Of a stretch of 64,000 nt of DNA, positions 53,108 through 63,436 are shown one piece after another (the first letter of the stretch is position 1; each line of letters begins with the position of its first letter). Under the pieces are notes generated by a model. The model did not search any database, had not been told where the DNA came from, and saw nothing but the letters and a program-made list of their open reading frames with translations. The position numbers and the translations under genes are program-made. Where the stretch lies: positions 930,001 through 994,000 of the forward strand of contig OZ345373.1 of the NCBI GenBank assembly GCA_977006965.1, written 5' to 3'. This DNA is from Phymatolithon calcareum. Its lineage: Eukaryota; Rhodophyta; Florideophyceae; Hapalidiales.

Positions 53108-54560
53108 TCAGCGAGGACTGCTATTATACTTATCGGTGATTACCTTATGAATTTTGCCACCCATTTTCTTGGGGTCATTCAACACAGTGATTTTTGTCTC
53201 CAGAATGCTACAATCCCTAGGCTCATGGGACATTCGCAAACGAAGGAGCGCAACACCAGATACAGCAGCACCGCTGTATCCTATGTGATGTTCGACAAGC
53301 CATTTGACGCCATTCTGAAAGCAGTAGAATGTATATCGGCTCAAAGGTAGCTGTTCGATCCCATAGATTTCGTCGAGCTTGGTCGACAGCCGATATTTCC
53401 GTTCGAGTCCAACGTTCTCCTCAGCTTCGCCAGAATTCGACAGTGGTAAGATGCCGGCTACGAATGCAGCCGTCAGTGCAGATCCGACAGTTCGTATCCG
53501 TAGCTTCTTGGGTTTTGCAGGAGTTACATTGACTCTCACCAGACCGTGCATCGGAGTCCCAGTCGTTCTCGGCATATTTCCGAAGAAACGAGGAAACACA
53601 GCCGACGATACCAAATCTCTGTGTTGCCCGATCCCGCCTCACGGTTCCCTGCTTGTTTGATCATCGCCCTCTACCAGCCGACAGATGCATGAAGCAACCA
53701 TGAATGAATCCTTGGTGATGTTCGCGCTCGACTCCAGTGCAATCCGCAAGCCCTCGCGACCCCGTGCTCGATCCTCGCCAAACCCAGAATAGACATCAAC
53801 CGTACGGTTTCGCTCTAAGGGGCAATATCCTCGGAGAGCGAACGTCATCCGATCTCACACTCTCAGCTGCACTCCGGCTTTGTGCTCGACGAAGGAATGA
53901 ATGTGGCGAATCGTTGGAAGGTGACTCTAATGGCGATTTCTCACCAATATCATTGTCATCATCGCTGTCAACGGGAAGAATTTACTGTGATCCAAGAAGT
54001 CCGCCAGCCGTACCCGTTTCTGACAGGCGAACCTTGTCCTCATCACTGACCACGACACTCTCTCTTGGAACTGCACACCCTGCTCGAGAGCGAGTCGGCA
54101 ATGATGCGCTAAATTCCGATGCATGACCACCGCAGTTGCCGGACTTCAGGTAAGTAGAATAGCGTGAGCGTAACGTTTTGAGCTTCGCTGAGAGGTCTGT
54201 GAACTCGATTCCTTGATCAATAACAAGGCATTTTCTGATATCTTGAAATTGTGCGACGTATGCTGATGATCCCCGATCAGGTATGTTCCATTCGATTTCA
54301 TGGCCTCGAGATCTTCATCGGTATCCCGTCGAAACCATACGCTGCAACTGTTAAGCTTATTGGATTCCCACACTGATCGTTCTTCAGAAAAGCAAAGGGC
54401 TTTTCCTAAAAGTTGAACAGCGGAGCACGTACTCTCACGGTCGAGTTTTCTGGCGCTCCTAGCTTTCGAATAAACATTCGGTACTCCTTCTCTCGATCCT
54501 CTCGTTCTTTAGACAGCTTAAGAACTCGGAGGGCCGGCTTTGGTGCCACGATGTGTGTCG
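53108..54560 (-). CDS. Probable multi-exon gene of unknown function
   Basis: Protein-like minus-strand frames succeed each other without one continuous frame, as expected for exons. From the 5' side they are a frame to 54146 containing SVWESNKLNSCSVWFRRDTD and GTYLIGDHQHTSHNF, an acidic serine-rich frame (DSDDDNDIGEKSPLESPSND, ~53960-53900), a frame 53848-53639 (RTVDVYSGFGEDRARGREGL, SFMVASCICRLVEG), and a last frame 53575-53108 (MPRTTGTPMHGLVRVNV ... KLDEIYGIEQLPLSRYTFYC), stop at 53108. I could not fix the splice sites, so the ends are the outer limits of coding-like sequence. No family is recognised. Confidence 0.35.
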
Positions 54561-54939
54561 AGAGTGAATTAGCCACATAAACCGGATGCTAGCAATTTAA
54601 TAATTGGGAGTACGCTGCACACTCGCGAGGCACTCTGTGTCGGCAGGTGTAATTACCGTTACGTAATGGCGCTCTTGCTGCAGAACTCAGCAAACTATGT
54701 TCATTACGTTGAATTTTTCTTAATCTGTCGAGCTAACGGAAAGTCAAAATTGATAGAAGGACAAGTTCACCAGATACAGGATCACCTGGCACAAATTGTC
54801 ATTCATCTTTCTATTCAAAGTTCATCGCCTGGCACACTGTTGTGTTGATTTTCACTTGTCACAGTTTGGTGCGTTGACGAATTTATGAAAAATTACAAGG
54901 CCAGGATTTTGATTTGGGAAGCACAGCTAAGAACTCGAA
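54561..54939. other. Gene-free stretch
   Basis: Nothing recognised. It could contain divergent promoters for the flanking coding-like regions. Confidence 0.3.
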
Positions 54940-55969
54940 ATGGAAAATAGCATACGCAGCTCTTCTTCGGCTTCTGTTTTGCATGAGCTGTATCCAAATG
55001 TTACTATTGAGGGACGGCAGAATTGCTTGGACTGCAAACGAACATTACGCATGTGTTCTGCTTCGATAGCTGTTATTGTCTTCACCGCTTCTACAAAGCC
55101 AGAGTCACCGAACGATGTACATCCCAATTACTACGACGGAAGTTCTCACGTTCAACTTGCACAACTGTACTATTTATATTGCCGCGGCTTCGAATCACGA
55201 AAATAATATGGGCGTTACTACAAGGGAGGTTTGGTGACACTGCTTGTTTCCGTGAAGAAGGACTGCTCTGAAATCAAGATACGAGAAGTTAACTAGATGT
55301 CCCTTGGGACACAAAGCCAAATAGCGGGAACACCACCAGCGAACCCAAAGAGTAGGACGATCCAGGTTCCAAACTTTCCCCACCGCCTATGGAAGGCGGT
55401 AGGTTTCAACGGTCTACACACTGGAAGGTAGCAACTGAGGAAGCCTTGCCCGTATATTCGTAAGACTGTGAGGCTTTTAAATAAACTCCAATCAAAAAAA
55501 ACTGCTTGTTTCCGACTACTACAATCAAGATTATTGCTTCGTCAAAATTACCGTGCACAATTTCATCCATTTCGAACTCCTCCGAGAAATGTATTTCTAT
55601 ATCGCTATCAATGGGTCATCGTTCCAAAAGGTTTCAAAAACGTTCAGTATTACAAAGTGCACCACTCTGGTCGAGCAAGTCGACTTGAAGCGCTCTACCT
55701 ATTTTAACAGCGAGAAGGCAAAACAATTACTCCCCGATGAGTACTGGTCTGTGGGAATGCATGGGATAGTGCCGCTCTTAGAACCGAATGATGTTGAAAT
55801 TGCATTCTTTCTCTGTGCTGGAATCATGCGGAGTCTACGCGCCCGACGACTCATATTTCGGTACGAAGAAGTGTCGCGTTCGCAATCTACAGTCGCAACA
55901 GGTGTTTTGAAATCACTCTTCGCTGACTTCTCGGCCTATGGTATTGCCGAGAGTAAGACCCACGCCTGA
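54940..55969 (+). pseudogene. Unknown gene broken by a LINE tail insertion
   Basis: The frame beginning MENSIRSSSSASVLHELYPN at 54940 ends in TAA at 55204. Removing the 248-bp insert and one 14-bp target copy (55239-55514) puts the downstream frame (VHNFIHFELLREMYF ... ESKTHA, stop 55967-55969) in phase with it. The bridging codons YYKGGLVTLLVSDYYNQDYC are open. The ancestral protein would be about 255 residues apart from the TAA at 55204. A CLDC pair lies near residue 30, and EIAFFLCAGIMRSLRARRLI is a hydrophobic stretch near the end. I do not recognise the family. Confidence 0.5.
55253..55500 (+). mobile_element. Young LINE tail (Y family, copy 2) inside a gene
   Basis: A 248-bp insert ending in A, with an exact 14-bp TSD ACTGCTTGTTTCCG at 55239-55252 and 55501-55514. 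Its last ~150 bases look identical to 18112-18267, but it extends about 100 bases further 5'. That extra part includes a short frame KKDCSEIKIREVN before a stop, perhaps the end of the LINE's coding region. Different 5' ends mean truncated LINE copies and not a SINE. Confidence 0.88.
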
Positions 55970-56829
55970 CTAGATTGCGCATATTACGTTGGTGATAATA
56001 TCGTGACGATATGCATCGTCGACGATGTGACTGCCACCTTAAGTGTGTGTGCTGCAAAACGGTGCTGTAACGTACTTCAGAACCATTGAAGCGATAGGTT
56101 TTGCGAAAGTCATTACGACCTTCACTGGCGTTCTGGAGTCATGAAGATGCCGGAATCATCCAATCCGTGTATGAATTTTGTCCATGGTTTCTCTGGTCTA
56201 AATGATATCTCTGGTGAAGAGGTACGAACAGATTCTGTCGCTTGCGACGAGCACTACAACTTGGAACTCGCATGGCGCTAAGCAGAAGACGGGAAAGCGC
56301 CTTATATATCGCAAATACGTGAAGCTGTTGTGAGGGGCGCGAACGCTCGTTCTAAATCGGTAAGACTGACAAATCCGGACAAGAGCGACTACTGTGTCGC
56401 AATAGTGGGGGATGTGGAGCAAAAGAGATCTTTGGGAATCACATTATCCGAGTTCAAAGGGACGTGGATTACAACATCTGCAGCTTCGCCTTCTGAACAG
56501 CACCTTGGACGCTTCATTGTTTCGTTCCGACGCCAATTTTCTTACGTATAGTGCGTAGCATGTCGGCCTTGCGGGATCATTGTCGATAGCAAATTTTATT
56601 CAGATTCTGAATCCCCAACTGAGGTGACAAGATTCGTCGTCGAAGGGTTTCCCACCAAAGCCTTGGAAAAAATAATTGCTATTGTAATTATTTAAATTAT
56701 TGTTCCAATAATTAATTCCTGAGTCTCGCATATTTATTGTATTTATTGAGATCGTCGTGGTTGCGACAATTATTGTATCGGATACCTCATTTTTTCGATC
56801 CGGTTATTCTATCGCGAAAGAATGTAGCT
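55970..56829. other. Gene-free, AT-rich towards the right
   Basis: A frame at 56330-56551 (73 residues, MRGANARSKSVRLTNPD...) is protein-like but unrecognised. The AATAATT-rich stretch at 56660-56760 precedes the Copia target site. Confidence 0.3.
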
Positions 56830-56834
56830 AGAAG

Positions 56835-57002
56835 TGTGATGGTGAACGCTTGACGTCTTTACTCTGTGCTACTGCTAGGATCGTTAAGTATCACCCCGGC
56901 GGTTGCCTAGGGCTGCGTGTCTATCTAGCGCATATCATAACATTGGCGCGACAGTCGTCGCTTCGTGAAAGTTTGACAGCGTCATTAGCGCATATCATAA
57001 CA
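56835..57002 (-). repeat. 3' LTR of the Copia element, 168 bp
   Basis: Bounded by the target duplication on one side and on the other by a G-run purine tract (minus GACGGGGGGGC, seen as C at 57003-57010), which marks the plus-strand primer. It contains the terminal 15-mer GCGCATATCATAACA twice, ending at 56942 and 57002. The other LTR has it once, so this LTR is 60 bp longer. Confidence 0.85.
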
Positions 57003-57011
57003 GCCCCCCCG

Positions 57012-58724
57012 TCACGAAGGGGCGACTGGAGCGAGCTGCATCCTGTTTGTCATTTCCTTGAATTTCGCTTGCTTGACGGGCTTGGTGAGTATGTCGGCGA
57101 GCATTTTCGTCGTTGGTGTGTATTCGGGAACCACAATGCCTTTCTGGACGAGGTCTTGCACAAAATGATGGCGTATGTCTATGTATTTGCTTCTCCGTGT
57201 TTGGCCGTTGTTGAGTGCAACTTTCACTGCTGACTGATTATCCATCTGCAATTTTGTGGGACCTTTGGGCGCTTGGCCCAGCTCATTGAGTATGCTGCGT
57301 AGCCACCGTGACTGCTGTGCCGCTTGTGCCGCCGCTATGTATTCAGCTTCACAGGTTGACAGCGCCACTGTGTTCTGGCGTTGTGATGTCCAGTGTATCG
57401 GCGCATTGTTCAGTGTGTGCACGATTCCGCTTGTAGATTTTCGCGTGTCGCTGCAGCCTGCGTAATCTGCATCTGCATAGGTTGTTAGCTCGTCGGTTGC
57501 TTTCGGGAACAGGATTCCGTGCGTTCGAGTGGACTTCAGGTACTTAACAAGCCTTTTCAGATGAGTCCAATGCCGGGATGTTGGCTTTTTTGTTGCTCGG
57601 GAGAGCACGTTGACGATGAAGGTTATGTCGAATCTTGTAGAGTCCGTCAGGTAGCGAAGCTCTCCCATAATTTTTGCGTACAATTCTTGAATGCTCTTGT
57701 TCAGATCTTCTTTTTCTTTCGCTTGACTAAGGTCAATACCGTCGACGTATGGGTAGGTTTGCGTTTTAGCGTCACCCAGTTTGAGTTGGTGCACAATACT
57801 GTCGATTATGTGCGGCTGCGATACGTGAATACCCTGGGTGCTAGGAACGATCTTCCAATTGAGGTATTGGGTTGGGTATCCCAGCCGCTTGACGTCGTAT
57901 TTTGATTTGAGAGTGACATGCAACTCGTCTATGAGCTCTTTGTGTGTGGCAGCCACCAGAAAGTCGTCGATGGACACTGCTGTGATAATGAATTCTTCCG
58001 ACGATTTTCGCTTGATAAACAGACAGGGGTCTGATTTGAGTTGCCTGTAGCCGTGTTGTGTAAGATATGTACGCGCTGCTTCTAAATATGTGTAACCGCC
58101 TTGTTTCGTGCCATATAGATTTCCTAGGAGCTCTCCAACGCGGTGTTTGTGCTTATATGACCCATCAAAACGGGGATGCTGGTAGACGAACACAGGTTTA
58201 GTGTTTTGGAATTTTTCGTGCAGGTATGCGGAGTGTAAATCCATGTGCTCGAGGTAGAGATTGTGCGCGGATGCGATTGAATATAGTATTCGAAGAGACG
58301 TTTTGTCTGCCATGTGTGTGACAGTTTTGGTGCAGTCATAGTGTTCGCCCGGGACCATAAGGTCACCTCTGACAGAACATCGTGCTTTACGGTCCGTTTC
58401 ACCGTTAGAAAGGTTTTGCTTGTATCGGTATGTCATTGTTAGTGGAAGTACTTTGGCGCTGATGGGTACTGCATTTCGAGGAATCCACTTGAAGGCCTGC
58501 ATCTTATCGAGGGTGTCCAGTTCTTTGTTATGAGCGACTGACCATAGGTTCGCATCTGGGTATTTCGTGGCCTGTTTGTGCGAGTTAGGAGGTGGGGTCA
58601 CGGCATTTAAGGTCTTTGGGATACCGGGATGCTTGCCTCTCGTTGTTGCGAAGACGTTACCGTGTACGTACGCGGGGTCAAGTGCTGGGTTGTATGGGGT
58701 GAAATCAATGCTCCTCACATGATT
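57012..58724 (-). pseudogene. Copia reverse transcriptase and RNase H
   Basis: About 570 codons, ending near the purine tract. RVT_2-type RT: KWIPRNAVPISAKVLP and YRYKQNLSNGETDRKARCSV, LHSAYLHEKF, and the catalytic SIDDFLV in place of the usual YVDD. RNase H follows: YADADYAGCSDTRKSTSG, STCEAEYIAAAQAAQQ, MDNQSAV and KYIDIRHHFVQD, with the expected acidic residues and histidine. The frame is joined to the upstream part through a TAG at 58725-58727. Apart from that stop the enzyme looks intact. Confidence 0.9.
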
Positions 58725-60602
58725 CTATGTGCGAGTGATCAGGTTGTATACGACAACGTGTGTGGGGCTTATTCCGTACATATACCTCGCAGGGAATGCT
58801 CGCGCGGCTAGCTTTGGTTTCTTATCCTTTCGGGCTGGGATGAATCCCATTTCGCGGAAAGTGTATAGCCTTTGGATGTTTGGCGGGGATCCATGCCATG
58901 ATGTGTGAGGTATCTGCTTGGTGGTTGTGTGGTATGTTAGATTGTATTTAAAAACGGCGTCCCGTACGGCATCTTCCCAGAACGTGTCGTCCAGATTTGA
59001 TGTATAGAGAGCGGCACGCGCTTTTGAGCATATTGTTTGATTTATTCGCTCAGCGATGCTGTTTTCTTGTGGGGAGTATGGTACAGTTGGCTGGTAGTCG
59101 ATGCCTCTGTCGCGGTAGTATTTCGTCATTGCGTGTGATTGGTATTCTTTTGCATTGTCACTTCGGAATTTTTGCGGGTAGTGTCCATGCTGATTCCTGA
59201 TAAACTCAATTGTTGCCATAGTGTGCTTGGCTACTTGGTCTCTTGTTGGCATGCACTCTATTTTGCAGAATCGTGAGTGCACGTCTACAAATGTGATGAA
59301 GTACCGGTTTCCATGCTTGGAAAGTGGATTGATTGGTCCGCAGACATCGGACGATATGTGTGACGCAATTGAAGCGTTATGTGCTGTTGACATGTGCGGA
59401 GCACGTTTTCCTCTGGCTGTGTGGCACGCACGGCATGTGATAGCCGGTGGAGTTTTCCTGAGTGATGCGGGTAGGCCAGGTAGCATGTCATGTTTTGCCA
59501 TCAAGTGAATTGCTCGCGGAGAGATGTGCGCTAACTTGAGGTGCCAGTTCAAGTATTCGGCGCTCTTTTGTGTTGGTGCATGGGGGGTAAACGAGGGGTT
59601 CCGAACATTGTCGCTAAAGATGTTGAGGGTCTTGCGCGTGTTCGCTTGCATATTCGGTAGTGAAAGGTAGCTAGGCTGGGTTGTCGTTAGCGGCTTTGCT
59701 GAATGGAACGTGTGTTTATCACTGGGTGCTCGAAGGTATCGAGGCGATGCTGGTGGTTTGCGTGAGGGTGTTCCTATCGCTATTGTTCGAGCGGAGAATG
59801 CATGTGCTTCTTGTGGGAGCGCCAGGGTTTGCCCCGCGGAGCGGTCCGCTGCCGCGTTCAGATTTAGGCTGTAGAGTCCGTTCTCGTAAGTCGCAGTGGA
59901 CACGATTTTCTTTAAAGGGGAGTGGGTGTTGATGATGAATGCATGGGATGGGCGGAAAATAACAGTCCCATATTTCGTGGCGATGTCATGAACTGATAAG
60001 AGATTGTGACGAATGCCTGGTGCCACGACCGCGTTTTCAACTTGTAGTGTGCCCGTGGGCGTCGAGATTGTTACCTGCCCGGCGTGAGTGATGTTGTAAA
60101 TGGAGTCGGATGCTGTTTTAGTACGTGCTGGAAACGGAAGCCGCTTCATGCGTGGATGCCGTCTTGCCATGTGACTAGAATCGGCGGCAGAGTCAAGAGC
60201 ATACTTACCTTCGTCGCCTGGAGCTGCCGGAGCTCCGTCTAGATTTGTTTGATGGGGTTCTGACAGTGTCTGACTCTGTTGTTCGAGCATTGCTAGACGC
60301 AGAGCCATTTCTTCCAGCAGTGCATTCTGGTCCTGTTGGTGGTCGTACTGCTTGTAGTTCGGTAATTGGACATGTGGAACGAATGCGTTGGGAATGGGGT
60401 ATTCTGTGGATGGAGGGACGAGGAACTGTTGCATGTTGACTTGAGGAGTCCTTTGACGGATACATTGGGCATCGGTATGAGTGTAAGATGCGTGATAAGA
60501 ACACCATGGTCCGTTGTATCCCTTCGGGCGCGGTGCATTCTTAGGGTAGATCTGTTGCTGCCTGAAGCGATATGGCTGCCTTGGTCCACTGTACTGCCCT
60601 GA
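58725..60602 (-). pseudogene. Copia zinc motif, protease and integrase
   Basis: From the TAA at 60603 the frame continues SGQYSGPRQPYRF and a C-x2-H-x4-H-x4-C motif (CSYH ... HTDAQC) in the Gag C-terminal position. The protease has ALDSAADSSH, where D-S-A is the active triad (usually DSGA). Integrase follows: H-H-C-C zinc region (LNWHLKLAHIS ... CRACH), then the D,D,E catalytic residues in SSDVCGPI, RSDNAKEY and SPQENSIAERI. It ends LITRT followed by TAG at 58725-58727. Confidence 0.88.
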
Positions 60603-61355
60603 TTACTGGTTGCGTGGTCCTCTCTGCGGTTGGTGTATCGGGCGCTGCCATGATTGTTGTCGATGATGTGGCTGCGAGTATGCATGCCCGTAACCGCGTG
60701 GGGTGAGTTTTTCCGAGTGGGGCATTAATGGTTGGCCAGATAATGCGACAGCAGAGGTTGACTGGCGGTATAAGTGTGTTTGTAGTATCATCCGGTTAAA
60801 TTCTTGGATTGTTGTCGGCGGATTTCGAATCATTTGCTCCCCAGTTTGGATATAGTCCGGGTGATGACGTAGCCCGTCGATCATAAAACGAATGGTAGTG
60901 GATTCGGATTCGATTGCAGGATATTTCGCGTTGAGCATTTTAATTCTCAATTGCTGGTGCTCTTGGACATATTCCTGGATACTCTTGTCAGGTGTAAATT
61001 GAATAGCTCGGGCTTCAGCTGTAAGAAGGTCATGGTCGGCTGAGTTTGTGCTAGTTATGTGCGTTTCGAGGAATCTGCAGATTTGAAATGGCGTGCGCCT
61101 AAAAATGGCAGGGTCAATATTTGATGTGACGGCGGTGGGTAGGCTTCGCATTATAATCAGTCGAATGCGAGATTGCTTTATACGAAATTCCTTAGCCGCA
61201 TCCTCATTTGCAGGAGGCTGAAAGTCTTGTGTGATGTGGTCTTCAGCTTCCATGATTGATGCCGCGTTTTCTAGTTCTTGGCGCCAGAATGCGAAATTGT
61301 TCGGGTCCAAACGGGAAAGCATTGCGGTGTATGCTTCGGCGGTAGGTGTAGACAT
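60603..61355 (-). CDS. Copia Gag-like protein
   Basis: A 250-residue product from an ATG at 61355 (MSTPTAEAYTAMLSRLDPNN) to TAA at 60603-60605. It has the UBN2/Copia-Gag look: NFAFWRQELE near the start, EYVQEHQQLRIKML and RFMIDGLRHHPDY in the middle, and a basic, glutamine-rich end (QPHHRQQSWQRP). The zinc motif lies just after the stop in the same frame. The stop might separate Gag from Gag-Pol by readthrough or may be a mutation. Confidence 0.8.
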   Translation of the reverse strand: MSTPTAEAYTAMLSRLDPNNFAFWRQELENAASIMEAEDHITQDFQPPANEDAAKEFRIKQSRIRLIIMRSLPTAVTSNIDPAIFRRTPFQICRFLETHITSTNSADHDLLTAEARAIQFTPDKSIQEYVQEHQQLRIKMLNAKYPAIESESTTIRFMIDGLRHHPDYIQTGEQMIRNPPTTIQEFNRMILQTHLYRQSTSAVALSGQPLMPHSEKLTPRGYGHAYSQPHHRQQSWQRPIHQPQRGPRNQ

Positions 61356-61547
61356 CTTGGTTGTTCCCGCTTCGGGTTGATCGCCAATGGGATTCTCGTG
61401 ATTCTCGGAGACCGTTGTGTAGGCAGTTTGCCTGCGTGCAATCTCGGCTGTTCTCCAAGCTTCTCGGATGGCTTATCGGCGTTGGCGGCGAGATTCTCTT
61501 GTGGTTCTGCTGTGAGTGGCCGTTTTTGGGATGTGGTTGGCTTTTTG

Positions 61548-61576
61548 TGTGTGTATGTGTGTGTGTGTGTGTTTTT
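61548..61576. repeat. GT microsatellite in the Copia leader
   Basis: A run of TG dinucleotides with one interruption followed by T, between the 5' LTR and the Gag start. Confidence 0.85.
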
Positions 61577-61708
61577 TGGTTGAATGCGATGTATTTCTGT
61601 GTTCGGTGATTTCGTTGAGGTCGATTGTTTTGTGTTGATGGCGATGGCCGATAGGTGGTGTTGTGAGGCTGGCGGTGGGTTACTGTCGGAGAGGGTAGAT
61701 TGAGTGAA

Positions 61709-61725
61709 GCGCTGGGCCCATAACC
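61709..61725 (-). promoter_or_regulatory. Copia primer-binding site for a half initiator tRNA-Met
   Basis: Directly next to the 5' LTR, the plus strand reads GCGCTGGGCCCATAACC, the anticodon stem-loop of eukaryotic initiator tRNA-Met. The element strand is its complement. Drosophila copia is known to prime from an internally cleaved initiator tRNA at this place, instead of from the tRNA 3' end. The site starts immediately after the LTR, as required. Confidence 0.8.
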
Positions 61726-61833
61726 TGTGATGGTGAACGCTTGACGTCTTTACTCTGTGCTACTGCTAGGATCGTTAAGTATCACCCCGGCGGTTGCCTA
61801 GGGCTACGTGTCTATCTAGCGCATATCATAACA
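61726..61833 (-). repeat. 5' LTR of the Copia element, 108 bp
   Basis: It matches 56835-56942 with one difference (CTACGTG for CTGCGTG). It is unusually short for an LTR. No TATA box is obvious. Confidence 0.9.
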
Positions 61834-61838
61834 AGAAG

Positions 61839-62534
61839 GATCCAAAAATTCGGGGAATAACCAGTTATTTTTTGCTCACTGAACTTGAATATAATAATTT
61901 ATTGCTCCTGCGTTCAACAATAATTTATTTATTCTCGACACAGCGCCGAGAAAAGAATAAAAATAAATAAATAATTCCAATGCTTTGTTTCCCACTCCAG
62001 AAACAATGCCGAATATTATTTATTTTGATGACTCTTGTTAAGTGGCGAAATACATTTATTCGAAAACAGGAAAACTTGCATATTTCCGCAAAGCATTCGA
62101 GAACACCTGACTCGTGGTTCCACCTATACACCAAAGATCTCATAAGACAGATGATAAGTTTTGTCAAGATTACTTCAAGGTAAGCAATTTTAAGGAATGC
62201 CTACCCCTATCGGTGGCCATAGGTTCAATGGGACCGCTTGCGAAGAGCTCTTTGCTCACCTCGGAAAACGTATTTCAGTTGTCTGGACAATGAGAAAGTC
62301 ATTCGCAGAAGTCTACTACAAAATTGTACATGAAGTGCACAACTTAAGTCTATCAGCAACTCGGGCTGGGACAGCGTTCAAAGTATTTGATTCCTATGGG
62401 AACCGGCGAAAGCCGCAAACGAAAAAGACAGGTAATCTTAGATCTAGCCGCTTTCAATAAACATTTAGAGCACTGCCCATTCCAGCATTGTAGATTAAAG
62501 ATTGACTTCAGTTTGATACACGCAATACCAGGTT
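61839..62534. other. AT-rich stretch with a small unrecognised frame
   Basis: AATAATTTATT-type sequence near 61890-62000 continues the AT-rich flank of the Copia target. A frame at 62197-62460 (MPTPIGGHRFNGTACEELFA..., 87 residues) is protein-like and unrecognised. Nothing else is seen. Confidence 0.3.
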
Positions 62535-62680
62535 CACCTGGCAGTCCTAGAAAATCCTAGAAATGTTTAGAAAATCCTGGAAAATCTTGAAATTCCACAA
62601 ATTTTAAGCGTGTGCATGGAAATTCCAGGAATCCAGGCAGTCCATGGCAGTCCAGGACAGTCTGGTAGACAACTGAATTG
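62535..62680. repeat. Degenerate repeat like 52876-53000
   Basis: Recurring AGAAAATCCT, GGAAATTCC, AGGCAGTCC and GGCAGTCCA units, including CTAGAAATGTTTAGAAAATC, similar to the stretch near 52950. Confidence 0.5.
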
Positions 62681-62689
62681 TACTACGTA

Positions 62690-63433
62690 TTACGCCAATA
62701 ACAAAGCGATTGTGTTCGGCTTTCGAATCTGTGGAAGGATTATTGTACAAGAATGTCTTCGGAAAGTATGCAGAGCACCGACGCGGCCGAATGCGAGTCC
62801 TGTGTCGAATAGAACGTCCAGAGATGAGAAGAAGACATCCAGCGTAAAGGTTCTCCCTTCGCCTGCTACAGCATAAGAAGCACCTCGAAGAGACAGAAGA
62901 ATATTGTGGTAGAGAGGAGGACATAGTGGAAGCAACAAAGGATATGGAGTGTCTCAAGGAATTCGCCGACTTGAGAAAAGCTTTGCAAAGAGCGGAACAG
63001 AGAGCAGTATTGAAGAAGAGCGGAAGAAGAGAAATAATCGAACCATGGGCACAGGAAGAAAATAGAAGATCGGCGACGATTCCGTTTGAATCAACGAAAC
63101 TATCCGGGATCATCTGCTTAAGGGGCAGGACGACTGAGGCTGATTTTTAATACAGCGCCATTGCGGAGAAAATCGATACTGGATTAGTACTGTGGTACCA
63201 CAGTGGTAACTGAGCTGGTTCCGCTCCAACGCATTTTATCATCAGCGCAGGTGGGCCTTGATGTGGAAGATGAGTGCGAACGACTCACACATGCACTTGT
63301 TAGTAGAGAAATTCGAATTAAGGAGGCCATGAGTGACCAGACTACGATACATTAGAAAACGGTTCGGAAAGCAAGCCATGTTACTCCTAGGTGAGGCCTT
63401 GGGAGCTTTTATATAAATCATTACATACCCCGT
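62690..63433 (+). mobile_element. 3' part of an E-type LINE, decayed
   Basis: Broken plus-strand frames match the LINE-E C-terminal half: RRGRMRVLCRIERPEMRRRH (~62790), EATKDMECLKEFADLRKAL (~62930), then LTHALVSREIRIKEAM (~63290). It ends CTTTTATATAAATCATTACA. Several stops and frame changes make it older than LINE-E. A target duplication was not found. Confidence 0.75.
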
Positions 63434-63436
63434 GCC

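Larger units (their letters stand above)
56835..61833 (-). mobile_element. Complete Copia-type LTR retrotransposon
   Basis: About 5.0 kb on the minus strand, with target duplication AGAAG at 56830-56834 and 61834-61838. Terminal repeats begin and end TG...CA (minus: TGTTATGATATG ... CATCACA). Domain order Gag, protease, integrase, reverse transcriptase, RNase H is that of Copia (Pseudoviridae). The shared 108 bp of the two LTRs differ at one position, so insertion is recent. The polyprotein frame 61355-57012 has no frameshift but two in-frame stops. Confidence 0.95.

Noticed and set aside
53421-53642. RING-like CxxC...CxxC cluster (CNSC ... CRIC)
   Set aside because: It overlaps in another frame a longer, better protein-like frame (53575-53108), and the spacing of the remaining cysteines and histidine does not complete a RING or PHD finger.
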